DNA from: Cylindrobasidium torrendii FP15055 ss-10
Taxonomy: Eukaryota; Basidiomycota; Agaricomycetes; Agaricales; Physalacriaceae
Direction of reading: 5' to 3'
Length of the DNA: 64,000 nt
NCBI GenBank assembly: GCA_000934385.1
Contig: KN880431.1
Span: forward strand, 310,001-374,000
Below, piece after piece: positions 1 to 9,904 of the stretch. Every line of letters starts with the position of its first letter. Within the stretch, counting starts at the first letter, position 1. The notes beneath the pieces were generated by a model. It made no database searches and was not told the origin of the DNA. It saw nothing but the letters and a program-made list of their open reading frames with translations. A program made the position numbers and the translations under genes.

Positions 1-184
1 CTTTGCAACGCACCCCGCGTGCTATGTGGATAGTGGATTCTGCGAGCTTCCGCCGACGGACTGGGTGGCAGTCGTAGACATCGTCGGGCTGAAGACGCTG
101 TTTGAGAGCTGGGACGCCTTTTTGGCGTCGTTGGAGGCAGCGGAGGGGTGTCTTGAGGCGTGGACGTATCTGAGCACCATCTAA
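1..184 (+). CDS. 3' end of an unidentified gene (partial)
   Basis: An open frame enters at the window edge and runs about 60 codons to a TAA at 182-184. The visible tail is rich in Leu, Glu, Ala and Trp and ends in LSTI. It has no recognisable motif and no GPI or membrane tail. Codon choice (GCG, ACG, CTG, GAG) fits real coding sequence in this genome. The 5' part lies outside the window, so no function is assigned. It converges with the minus-strand gene that follows. Confidence 0.5.
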   Translation, partial: FATHPACYVDSGFCELPPTDWVAVVDIVGLKTLFESWDAFLASLEAAEGCLEAWTYLSTI

Positions 185-488
185 TTCGTTGACAAGTCTG
201 TGTATAGTGAAGTGGATTGCCAGTGCGTACAAACACATATGGCGGCTTCCGGTCAAGACAATATCGCGCTATGTAAGATACAGTGCATAACTTGAAGGGG
301 TATATATACCTGGACCGTGAACGTTTGAACAGTGCAATAAGAAGCATTTCCTGTATGGTATAAGTCATGACCATAAATCAGCAGTCACTATATATGTTCT
401 CCTCATTCAAGAGAGGAAGTATATTATACAGCTCAGAAGGCCAATGCTACCAAGATGAGGTGAAGCGATGAGAGACACTAAGTCAATG
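185..488. other. intergenic, convergent 3' ends
   Basis: AT-rich spacer between two convergent genes. It may contain the last short exon of the next minus-strand gene: AG acceptors with a short hydrophobic reading frame behind them lie near 450-475. Nothing else is seen. Confidence 0.4.
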
Positions 489-1677
489 TTAATTAGAACA
501 AACTTTCAAGATAACAAAAAGGTACTGACCACTGCTGTCTGCGTCTACAAGCGGCGCGGCCTCACCGATAGTCTCATTCATGCAGGTCAACAGAGTCTGG
601 TTCACGTAGGACGGTATCGGTGTGTCTGGAGTGCCTTCTGCCTGTAGCGCGCCAGTATTGTTGTATCCATCGAGGGTCAAGGACACGCTACTGGCGCGGT
701 AATATTGCACTGTCGACTCTGGCTGAGGCATATTGGTGTTGTTCTCTTGGTACGCTATCGGAGAGCCAGGTAGCTTGCTCTTGTCGAGAAGGTCACCACA
801 TTCAGCTGACAGGTCGGTTATCAACGAGGCGACTGTGTCCCTATCGGACACGACGAAAAATGTGGTGTTTCCGGCATTGGACGGGAAGTTTGCGTAGCTC
901 ATAACACCTCCAGGACGACTCGAGTTGTTCGGGCGCCCATACTAGCTTCAGAGTTAGATGCTGCTGTGAAGGGGCCTTGCCACTACTCACCTGGTTTGTG
1001 TGAAGGTATGCGGCGCCTCCGAAACCAAGACCACCCCAGCCGATAGGCCAGAAGTAGAATGGAAATCCACGGCCGTCGACGCCTCGACCAGCCTGGTTTG
1101 GGTAACCGCTGCCATACTGACTGCCAAGACCATACGCGTCAGAATGCGCGTAGTAGAGAGCAGCAATCTATATCCACCTTGTTCCATACACCTGCTGGCG
1201 CGTGCCTCCTCCTTGCTGTCTGCCAGCAAACAGACCACTGCTGATGGTCGTCGCTGCCCCACCTCCGCTGCTGTAAGCGGAAGTTGTCTTTTGCGTCCCA
1301 CCGAAGGATGTGCTTTGTTGTCGGATACCACCGCCTACAGAGCAGCGCATGGGTTAAAAGAAGTCCATAAATCCAAAAATTGATGCCTCACCACTGCTGC
1401 TTCCGCTACCACTCCCGCCTCGGCCGCCTCCACCTCCACCGCGACCGCCTCCACCACCTTTGCGTCTCTCCAGACGCTCGCGTTCCCGACGTTCCCGCCT
1501 CCGTGCGATACGCTTTGGTTCTGAGATGAATGGGACGAACATGATGGTAAGGAGGAAAGGAGTGATGATAAGTGAGGCACGGGATGTCGGCTTGTGTACA
1601 TTCTTTACTAAACCCGGTGCACAGCATTGATTTCCCCATATATGCACTCTTCCGCCCATAAACGCTCGATAGACCAT
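489..1677 (-). CDS. glycine-rich membrane/surface protein of unknown function
   Basis: Unknown function; the architecture resembles a group of hypothetical proteins I associate with Agaricomycetes. Four exons are traced on the minus strand, with introns at 1335-1391, 1121-1177 and 942-990, all GT-AG and phase-consistent. From the N-terminus: a hydrophobic segment, a basic Arg/Glu stretch, a Gly/Ser-rich tract, then an aromatic and glycine-rich core (FPFYFWPIGWGGLGFGG) and an Asn/Ser/Thr-rich ectodomain-like region with several N-x-S/T sites beginning YGRPNNSSRPGG. The 3' end is uncertain. The frame can be read to a stop at 489, but a GTCAGT donor near 530 could splice to a short hydrophobic tail around 450-475, which would look like a GPI or membrane anchor. 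The start is also uncertain (1677, or an internal Met near 1554). Confidence 0.6.
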
Positions 1678-2323
1678 CGGTTAAACAGCAGGATTATTGC
1701 AGTATGATAGGGTGTCTCAGTGAATGACTGGACAGCTTTCCAGGGCAACGACAAATTCTTGGCTGGAGGCTATGAGCATCGGCACCACATCATGGCACAT
1801 GCATGTGGATGCATCGTCAATTCAAACACCGCGTGCTACGAGGCTCGTTATGTAATAATGGTTCACGCTCTCGACGCCTATAGAGCTTGTATAGAGCAGC
1901 GTCCATCTTCTCAACAAAGGATTTCATTCTCCACTCAACCAACCTCAAGCTTCGATGACGAACCGTTTCTCGGCTATGTCACAATTTGTGTCGACTGGGC
2001 GCTCCGGATATCTCGGCGGATACGCTAGCCTACAGTAAAAGTGGAAGCAGAACAACGGACAAGGCAGTGTCGGCGCTACACAGCAAAACAGAAGAATAGT
2101 TGTAGGATATAGGCTGTAAAATAGGAAGTGGGTAAGGTAAGTTGGTTGCGGTGTTGACCGCCAAACAAAGGACTTGCAACAAAAACGACGATAGCTAGAG
2201 GGAATAACTAGGCTGAAAGTTACGAGGCATTAAAACTAAAGTAAAACAAGGTACGCCGAAGTTGCAGTGTGGTGGTGGTAGTGCATAGGATGTAGGTGTA
2301 AAAACGGGGCAGTTCGTAGTCCG
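1678..2323. other. intergenic
   Basis: Upstream of the glycine-rich gene and downstream of the protease gene. A 102-codon open frame on the plus strand (1720-2028) has no recognisable motif or splice structure and is probably chance. Nothing else is seen. Confidence 0.4.
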
Positions 2324-4201
2324 CTAAGGATGAGCGTTGTTGATGCTAGGTGCGAAACCGATGCGCGTTCCGTGTGCGTAATCATAGACGGTGTACCCTA
2401 GAGGCAGCGTTAGTGATGATACCTCCAAACAATGCTTAACCTCACAGGACTTGAGGAATACCACACCTAGAGATGAAGTCAGAACACAACGCGCCATGTC
2501 TAAGCATACACACCGATTATAGCTAAGTTCTGCGGGCCGCCGTTGCCTGAGGATACGACACCACCTACACATTCTCTTTGACCCAAGTTAGCCAAAAAGA
2601 AATAATAACGAGAAGACGAGACGAACGAAGAGTTTGTGGATACCTTGCCTATTGGACCATCGTGATTTGACTGTCCCAACGGCCTTCAAGAAAGCTCACC
2701 GAGATTAAAGTCATCCGGGTGGATAGCAAACTCGAATCCACCGAATGAGAGAGCCACTGATGGGGTCTGGTCGCACGGATAGGCGTAGATACCTGTGTGC
2801 AGAGTCAGTACTATACAAGTATCGCCGCGCAACGACAGTGTTCATACCACGCCCGATCTCTTCAGCCTGTCGGGAGCCAGGGATGGAGTTGTAGAAAGTC
2901 TCGGCCAAAAATCCTGGAAAGTAGATCAAGCTTGTACCAGTGTCAATCGCCTGCTCGAGCGTCAGATAGTGATAATCCGCGAGGGTAGCAAATATGGCAT
3001 ACAGCGAGGATGTTGTTGACGGCAAGTAATGTTTTCTCGCCGTTCGCAGAAAAAGCATCCATAGGCACTGTCCAGTAGGTCTACAGAAATATCAGCACGC
3101 TATGTCTGCGCTGCAAGCAAGACCTTACTTTTGATTGCACTGGAACCCATGCAATAGTGCCGGCCATCTTCGTCGGGTCTGAACAGCCCAGACAGAGCTT
3201 GCGGTGAACTCAGTATCATCACAAGAGCTACACAGGACAAACATACCTCCGAGCCCTGCTCTCTCATCCGTCCGAGATGTATGGAGAACATTGGATCTTG
3301 GATTTGACCTTGGCGCATGAGGTTTTCAAAGACGGTCTCCGCGCGAGTTCTGGATATAGTTCCGAATGCCATGCCCAGCAGACCGTCGTTCGGGTACTCG
3401 TTGAAGTCGGCGGTTAAGCGGTCTACGGCGCCAAAGCTCTGGTTAGTCACTGACATGCCTGCAATATGGACGGTGTCGCGCCCGACAATTCCGCGCGCGC
3501 TCCCAGTGCCCTGCGGTGCAATGTCAGTGATACTCCGTATACATGAGGAAGAGTATTACATAGCTGATAGCAAACCGTTGATTGTCTGTTTGGAACGTTG
3601 AGCTGGCTTCATGGTCGAATTGGTCGTTGACGCAGCTAGGACAATTCGAAGGTATCCAGAGGTCTGCTGAGCCTGTGTCGACGTCGACGGTGAGTTGCTG
3701 TTCGGGCGTGCCAATCTTGACGGGGCCGTAGTATAACATGTCCAAGTTGCCGGAGATGAAGTCCGTGAGAGACATGACGGGAAACGCAGAGGTCATCACA
3801 GGGACGTCGATGAAGCCGCGCTTGCGAATGTCGATGAAAGGCACAGCGTAGTCCAGCGGGTTTGAGACAGTAGACAAGATATCGTTGAAGTCGACAGAAA
3901 ACAGGTTGATGCCCGCCAGGAACTCCGGAGCATCCGCGTACTTTACCAGAACAGCGTCCCGCTCCCAGTTCTAGTTGGCGCTGTTACAATAGTCGACAAA
4001 TAATAGCAACATACGCACTGCGAAGGTTAGATTACATAGCGGAATAAAATCGGCGTTGGGTTGCTTTGATGCGTCTGGCATCTGCGCATTCAGGCGATCT
4101 TTGATTGGAAGGCGCACACCAAGGCGCGAGGGTTGAACTGGGTTGGCTAGTAATGGCGATAGTAATGTCGAGAAAACAAACAAAGATAGCAATATTAGCA
4201 T
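2324..4201 (-). CDS. secreted pepsin-like aspartic peptidase (family A1)
   Basis: Secreted endopeptidase of the pepsin/polyporopepsin type. Ten exons give a 476-residue preproprotein; exons are 4019-4201, 3560-3970, 3247-3510, 3129-3197, 3003-3080, 2848-2950, 2700-2792, 2514-2648, 2446-2466 and 2324-2397. The N-terminus MLILLSLFVFSTLLSPLLAN is a signal peptide, followed by a propeptide of roughly 120 residues. Both catalytic motifs are present: VDVDTGSADLW (Asp about 159) and AIDTGTSLIYF (Asp about 338). The C-terminal lobe ends with the family-typical FLKSWYTVYDY and GFAP segments. One oddity is about 17 extra residues (VSSSRYYFFLANLGQR) between NLGKVSTNSS and CVGG. The likely role is extracellular or vacuolar protein breakdown. 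An alternative Met at 4276 would put 25 residues before the signal peptide and is less likely. Confidence 0.9.
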
Positions 4202-4690
4202 GACAGGCGAGAACTTGGATAGGACTGAATGTTGGGGAGTAGGATGGACGGCGAGAGCAAGGAACGTATTCAACAAACCTTGCGTTTATGTAGCAATTGT
4301 ACGGACGCGTGCTTCTCTCGATTGCGATGTCAAAAGAAACTGTTTCATTCAAACTGGACCTACATCTCCGCCGCCTGCCACGGTGCCTTTGTCAATTGCC
4401 TGTAAACTATCCTTTCGAAAATGATAGCTTGGTGTTGACATGGCTTGAATAAACAGAATTTGATGTCGGGGCTGGACCCAAGTTGGACCAACCGATGACG
4501 AACAAATGATCCCAAAACCCCTTTAGGAAGGTTCTGGCTTATTCTGACCCTTTCTCCTGCTTTCGACAGTTTGCAACAAAAGTAGCCATAAAATGATACT
4601 TTTCTGGATCAACTCGCCTTCACAACCTTCAGTCGTACCATCACCTCTTCCAACGCTCTCCACTCCAAAGCGTTCCTCCTAGTTCATAGC
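4202..4690. promoter_or_regulatory. divergent intergenic region (protease / BAG protein)
   Basis: 489 bp shared by two divergently transcribed genes. No clear TATA box lies close to either start. A small imperfect inverted repeat, CTATC...GATAG around TTTCGAAAA, lies near 4409-4430. Confidence 0.35.
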
Positions 4691-5665
4691 ATGTTCGGCG
4701 GCAATCCCTTCTACCGTTCGACGCCTTACGGTTCTGGCTACCATGTCCCGCCTCAGCCGTTTGGTTTCCCGCAGCCACAACCACAACCACACCTTTACGG
4801 CGGATATCCCTCTCAGGCAGACTTACACGCGGCTCGCCGTGCACAAGCTGAGCGCGAGTATGCCGAACGCGAGAGAGCTGCTCGCGCGCGTCAATACCTG
4901 GTGGATGAGTACGATGTTCCTGATGTCGAGGGATACGACTACCAACCAGGATACCCTAGCATGCCCGTCCCGAATCCATACGACATGGTGAGTGACAATC
5001 ATAGACTCCTGAACTGGTGTTTAACAAATGACCAGGGATATCCCAGCGCCATGCCCACATCTGGCGGACGCGGACCCTCAAATCCTCCCGCCCGCGGTCG
5101 CGAAGACATCAATAGTGCTCCCATCCGGAATCAACATCCTCAACCCTCGTCCTCGTCTAGCAATTTGAACGTTCCTCCCCAACCCCAGCAGCGTTCAAGA
5201 TCCCAATCGCCTTCAACCGCGCCCGCTGCTCCTCAGTCGGACTCGCACTCGCAGCATATTACTCAGTCATTATCCACTATACAGTCGGCGGAAACGCGTT
5301 TCGACAAACTCAAAGCCGAGTTCGCGTGGCCATCACACATCGACTTTGACCTGGGCAACGACGCGCACATATCCCTTCCTATCGACGGCTCTACGCCCAC
5401 GACGCCCCGCCCAGCAGATGACCGCCCAGGCAAACTCGCTTACACCTCCAATAACAAGCCTATACATGCGTACAATGAGATGCTCAGCCGATTGCTTATT
5501 GAGCTAGACGGCGTGGAGAGTTGGGGAGAGCCAGACGTTCGGAAGAGGAGACGGAACGTTGTGAGTGCTATAGAGGGTGAGGCGTCTAGGCTTGAGAAAG
5601 CTTGGAAAGCCGTGTGGGATGGGAAGACTGTCAATGATGTTGATACAACAGCGGCGGAGGATTAG
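4691..5665 (+). CDS. BAG-domain co-chaperone
   Basis: Likely Hsp70 nucleotide-exchange co-chaperone. The N-terminal half is Pro/Gln/Tyr/Gly-rich and disordered, with a short charged helix (about 48-66, Ala/Arg/Glu). The middle is Ser/Pro/Gln-rich. The C-terminal ~75 residues form a predicted three-helix BAG domain, including KPIHAYNEMLSRLLIELDGV and EGEASRLEKAWKAVWDG. Positions 4988-5035 have the form of a 48-nt GT-AG intron (GTGAGT...ACCAG) that is a multiple of three and stop-free. The protein is 308 residues if spliced and 324 if retained. The start ATG follows a pyrimidine-rich leader. Confidence is good for the BAG assignment; the client is unknown. Confidence 0.8.
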   Translation: MFGGNPFYRSTPYGSGYHVPPQPFGFPQPQPQPHLYGGYPSQADLHAARRAQAEREYAERERAARARQYLVDEYDVPDVEGYDYQPGYPSMPVPNPYDMVSDNHRLLNWCLTNDQGYPSAMPTSGGRGPSNPPARGREDINSAPIRNQHPQPSSSSSNLNVPPQPQQRSRSQSPSTAPAAPQSDSHSQHITQSLSTIQSAETRFDKLKAEFAWPSHIDFDLGNDAHISLPIDGSTPTTPRPADDRPGKLAYTSNNKPIHAYNEMLSRLLIELDGVESWGEPDVRKRRRNVVSAIEGEASRLEKAWKAVWDGKTVNDVDTTAAED

Positions 5666-5889
5666 ACCATGGCTTTCGTATGTCCCAGGGAATACTGTAT
5701 TATTTAACTTATTTAGTGGCTTCACAATGTATCTTCCCCCACTTCTACTTGCCTACTTGCTTTTGAGGGCAAGAATCTCTGCTTTAGCAATGCAATAATT
5801 TCAAACAAAAATCATGTCGTGACCCGTTAATCCAGAAGTCCTATCGTAACATAGAGTGTACACAAGAAAATGTGAGTATATCTAAGAAT

Positions 5890-6851
5890 TCAGTTCAATT
5901 TGTGGCCTTTGCTGGGGCGCAGGACCTTGCTTCGCTGCTTGACCATGTAGCTCATCATGACATACAGAGCTGCCGGATTGTTAGCGACCATCAAATGGGC
6001 AAGAAGAAAAAGAACGTACCAGGCCACCAAATCAAGAAGAGCGCGCCGCGAACATAATCTGTGGGCTTCCACATGCCCTTGGCCCATGACGACCAGCTGG
6101 GCATGGGGGAAGAGTTGGGGAGAGTGGCATAGTTGAGGAAAGCCTCGGAAGACGCGCCAAGGGGATACAGAACCCAGAATGCTGTGTAGCGCAGGTAGAG
6201 GAGAGGGTAAGGCTCTTTGCCGAGGAGGTTGGCAGCGTAGAATGAGTAGCGGATGACTTCTGCGACGGCCCATGCGAACACCATGGTCGTGTAGAGCGGG
6301 TTGGAGCGTACTTCGGGGAATTGTTCGGTGACACCCCAGACGGCGTACAGGCGGCTGGAGACCTGCATGGCGGTGGTGACGATGGGGCTGCGAACCCAGC
6401 CGAGTGCGGAATGGGCCACTTCGAGGAGAGCGCAGGTTTGGACGAACGCGGTTATGGTGCCAACGCGGAGGTAGGAGGTGGTGAATCGGCGGAATATGGG
6501 AGCGAGGAATCCGGGAAGCTTGCTCTCGATGGCGTATTGAATGCCAGCATTGGACTTGAAGTAGGGGAAAAATCGTGAAAAGGCTGACGAGGCCGTGCCA
6601 TAGGAAGCGGATATCGCACTTGATTTCCCGTCGATGTTGAGGACGTGTACGAAGAGAAGAACGAGGATATATCCCCAGCCGAGGGTAGAGAGGACGTTGT
6701 ACGCGATTAGGTAGTACTTGATGTAGGGTAGCTTGGCAGCTGCTGGAAACTAATGAGGAATAAGACTCAAGCATGAATACTTCAACTCACTGGGCTTGTT
6801 CTTTGGAGGAGGCATGGGAGTCACTGTTTGAGCAGTCTTCCCTTTTGTCAT
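5890..6851 (-). CDS. PHS1: very-long-chain 3-hydroxyacyl-CoA dehydratase (PTPLA/HACD family)
   Basis: Third enzyme of the ER fatty-acid elongation cycle; it dehydrates 3-hydroxyacyl-CoA to trans-2-enoyl-CoA for very-long-chain fatty acids and sphingolipids. Three exons (6791-6851, 6020-6742, 5890-5969) give 287 residues, a normal length for the family. The protein is a multi-pass membrane protein; the segment RYTAFWVLYPLGASSEAF carries the Tyr and Glu expected at the active site. The C-terminus is basic (KQRSKVLRPSKGHKLN), resembling an ER-retrieval tail. The N-terminus MTKGKTAQTVTPMPPPKNK is cytosolic-looking. The gene is divergent from the GH16 gene. I see no damage. Confidence 0.92.
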
Positions 6852-7261
6852 GGTGGTTGTTGGGGAACCAAGTTTTCGGAGGCAGTAGCCAACTTCCGCT
6901 AATGTGCACGTGCGGCTGGAATGTCCTAGCCACTCACTCTCATTGTCCTATTGTCCTTGGATTGCCCAACGGTAATTCATCTGGATGTGTCTTGCAAATG
7001 AACAGCCTCAGGATTGAGGAGACTCAAAGTCAAAGTCGCTCGTTTTGGACGCTGGAGTCAAGCCGAAGAAGATGCCACCCTCATAATTGGCCGACACATA
7101 CTTCCAGTATTTGCTCGTCTATATTTCACTTGGCGTCGACACTGCGTCAGACGATTGCAATTGCCTATATACTCAGGACTTGGCTACGATGTCACGTTCC
7201 GCCTGTGTGAGCTGTGGTTTATTTCTCGATCTGGCTGTCCGTCTCCTTCTTGCAACACGCT
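6852..7261. promoter_or_regulatory. divergent intergenic region (PHS1 / GH16)
   Basis: 410 bp between divergent start codons. A TATATAC element lies about 96 bp upstream of the GH16 start. Open frames running through this stretch have no recognisable content. Confidence 0.4.
7166..7172 (+). promoter_or_regulatory. TATA-like element of the GH16 gene
   Basis: TATATAC lies 96 bp before the ATG at 7262, a plausible TATA distance for a fungal promoter. Confidence 0.4.
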
Positions 7262-8565
7262 ATGAGAGTCTTGGTCTCGCCCGCCTACGCCGCTATCTTC
7301 TTGTCGACTAGTGCTATTCGTGGAACTTATGCCGCCTATTTCAACATCGCCAATACCTTCCAAGGCTCCGACTTCTTTACATGGAAATGGTGGACTCTGG
7401 ACGATCCAACGCACGGACATGTAAACTACATCGACCGCGATACCGCTGTGCAAGCAAACCTATCATACGGTAATGACAAGTGCATCCACACCTGGCGATG
7501 TTAAGCGTTTGTCCAGCTTCGGACGACAACACCAAGTTCTATATGCACGCCGATTCTGAAGAGATTGTGTCCATGGGCGCTCGAGGCCGGGACAGCATTC
7601 GCATTGAATCCACTACCTCCTACGACGAAAGTGTTCTCATTCTCGATGTTCAACACATGCCCGAAGGATGTACGACTTGGCCTGCATTTTGGACTTTGAG
7701 CAAAGACGGCCCTTGGCCCAATGGCGGGGAGATCGACATAATCGAAGGTAAACCCCAGCCGTCTATATCTCGCCTAGCTCGCCATTCAAAGTATCAATAG
7801 GCGTCAATTTGAATGACCAAAATTTGGTGTCTCTGCATACTATGCCCGGCTGCGAAATGGTGGATCCTCGACAGCACTTGGGGTACGCTGCCCGTGTCTC
7901 GCGGCGCTCTTACTTGTTGATAACTTGCAGACATACCATTTCCTTAAACTGTGATTCGGCGGTCAACTATAATCAAGGCTGCGGTGTGGCTTTCAATCAG
8001 CCTAACTCGTTTGGTGTGCCATTCAACGCCAATGGTGGTGGTTGGTTCGCCATGAGCAAGACCCGGGAGGACGGCATCAAAGTGTGGTTTTGGCCGCGCG
8101 CCTCGCAGACTGTTCCTAAAGAAGTCAAGGAGGTCGAAGGGCACGAAACAATCTCTACAGACCAGTGGCCGAAGCCAGATACTCATTTCCCACCCAATTC
8201 TTGCAAACACGACGACCATTTTGACGCTCATGTGATGGTATTTGACTTGACCTTTTGCGTACGTCCTATTACTCGTTCTGGTATTCGTCAGCACTGATAC
8301 TTGCGGCAGGGTGATTGGGCTGGCACAGCATACGCCCAGTCAGGATGTGGAATCTCGACATGCGAAGACTGTGCGTCTTTTCCTGTGCTCGCTGTTGATC
8401 TGACGATGTTCTTGAGTAGTTGTCGACAATAATCCGGATGCATTCCGCAACGCATACTGGGAAATCAACTCATTACGTGCATACAATCTCATCGAAGAAG
8501 ACGAGCTGTATGCTCCGCAGGGGACGGACAAGCAGGCTCCACTTTCTGGGCCAGATAACCATTAA
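7262..8565 (+). CDS. secreted glycoside hydrolase family 16 (laminarinase-type beta-glucanase)
   Basis: Extracellular endo-beta-1,3(4)-glucanase-like enzyme acting on beta-glucans of the fungal wall or substrate. Six exons (7262-7469, 7517-7747, 7801-7882, 7931-8258, 8310-8370, 8420-8565) give 351 residues. The start at 7262 gives a signal peptide (MRVLVSPAYAAIFLSTSAIRG, cleavage near TYA). The catalytic motif GGEIDIIEG is intact (E141, D143, E146), preceded by WPAFWTL, which forms part of the glycan-binding cleft. Conserved family features follow: NDQNLVSLHT, a Cys-containing loop, GGWFAM and GDWAG. The Met at 7214 would put 16 residues before the signal peptide and is less likely. Substrate preference cannot be read from sequence. 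Confidence 0.92.
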
Positions 8566-8713
8566 TGTCAGTATCAAGGCCACCGCTACTCAGATTTTTT
8601 CTTTCGTATCATGACCTACCTATACGGTATACTGTATCTTGATCTCATGTTCCACCGTGAGTATCAATGTATCCTGCGTCGAATACGATGCCTCTAATGG
8701 TAATATGGGACTT

Positions 8714-8732
8714 CTCAGCAAGTCATGCTGAG
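8714..8732. repeat. perfect inverted repeat (7-bp arms, 5-nt loop)
   Basis: CTCAGCA-AGTCA-TGCTGAG. It could be a hairpin in the GH16 3' flank or a dyad binding site upstream of the next gene. There is no T-tract to make it a classical terminator. Confidence 0.5.
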
Positions 8733-8865
8733 GCCGTCCTCAGTCCAACAAAGTATGGCTCACAATACTGTATTCATGTTTTTAATTTCGCTTTGCACAA
8801 TCAACCCACGATGAGCTGGACCGCAGCGGAAGCTGAGAGCCAACAAAGACTCTGTAACTACGGAA

Positions 8866-8872
8866 TATAAAG
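8866..8872 (+). promoter_or_regulatory. TATA box
   Basis: TATAAAG, repeated just downstream as TATAAAG, lies about 60 bp before the ATG at 8930. Confidence 0.55.
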
Positions 8873-8929
8873 TATAAAGACGGGGGAACACTCGTCATTC
8901 CCCCCATACTCTGCCAGTGAGCTCACGAC

Positions 8930-9562
8930 ATGTCCAACGCCCCGAAGAACTCGTACTTCCAACAAGGACAGCAGAGCGCGCAGCCAGCACGCTCACACTC
9001 GGGAGCTCGCGCCCCAAAGCCCAACGGTGGTGATACTGTCAAAATCGCCGTCGTGCAAGGCCAGGACGCGTACTACAGCAACTCTCTTCCCAAACCTCCG
9101 CGCCATGGCGCCCCATCGAAACCGTCTAGGCAGCCTCCACCAGGATCAGGACACAATGTGGTGGCCAACCCATTTCCGCAGGGGCAGACCCCAAGCTACT
9201 CGTACAGTAGCCCACCCAACAACGGCAACGGACAGCCAAACTATTTTGGATTGGTGAGAAATACCAATGCTATTGCCTATTTGGAACGTTGCATTGACGG
9301 TTGTTTTCGATAAGAACGACCGCGTCGAAGTGCGCATCACGACGGACAGGTGGGTTGCGGCTCTCATTATTGGGGGTACAGCTGTTTTCGACAAGGTGAG
9401 CTGGAATTACAATACTCATGGGATTAGTGCACTGATGTTGTATAGATTCGGATGGCGTGGACGCAGCAGGTTCAGTATCAGGACGATGCGGCGGGATTGG
9501 CGACGAGGGGCCATGTGGGCGTTATTAATTTGGAGAATATTCGTCGTCCTCTGCGCAAGTGA
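8930..9562 (+). CDS. small protein of unknown function
   Basis: Not recognised. Three exons (8930-9253, 9315-9395, 9446-9562) give 173 residues. The first ~105 residues are low-complexity (Gln, Asn, Pro, Ser, Gly). The last ~65 residues look folded, alternating hydrophobic and charged residues (NDRVEVRITTD, ALIIGGTAVFDKIRMAWTQQ), and end in RRPLRK. There is no signal peptide or membrane span. The intron at 9254-9314 uses an AAG acceptor (GATAAG). A strong TATA box upstream suggests regulated or high expression. The ordered C-terminal part could be a small alpha/beta module. Confidence 0.65.
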
Positions 9563-9904
9563 TTCGGCAAGGAAAGTCCTACTCTGGATTTGCAATTGTG
9601 TTTTGGTCAATGTAGCCAGTAGAATGTATAGAGATTCGAATCAAGAATGCTTCAAGGGATTTCTCGAATTGAAAGAATGAATCATCTTCATTGTTTCCGA
9701 AGAAGGTTGACCAATGTGGAAATTGCGGGCCCCATCAACCGACGGCAAATCTGTCCTGGTCCTCCAACCTTGTGCAAGACACGTTCATTGTTGTCCGCAC
9801 TTCGTGAGGTACATTCGATGACACATAGTCGGGGGAAACAGCAGCTGGTATGAATTAAGCATACTGATTTTGTGGCTCGCTACAAAAATGCTAGAGTAGG
9901 TACC
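9563..9904. other. intergenic, convergent 3' ends
   Basis: 3' flanks of the small unknown gene and the OTC gene. No motif or convincing coding sequence is seen. Confidence 0.4.

Larger units (their letters stand above)
8566..8929. other. intergenic (GH16 3' flank and next promoter)
   Basis: Contains a perfect 7-bp inverted repeat at 8714-8732 and a TATA box at 8866. No coding sequence is recognised; an open frame at 8667-8870 has no motif. Confidence 0.4.

Noticed and set aside
1720..2028. 102-codon plus-strand frame between the first two minus-strand genes
   Set aside because: Composition is not coding-like, and there are no splice signals or motif.
5890..6774. 294-codon alternative frame over the PHS1 gene
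   Set aside because: Different frame of the same strand, Arg/Pro/His-rich shadow; the PHS1 frame has the family motifs and splices correctly.
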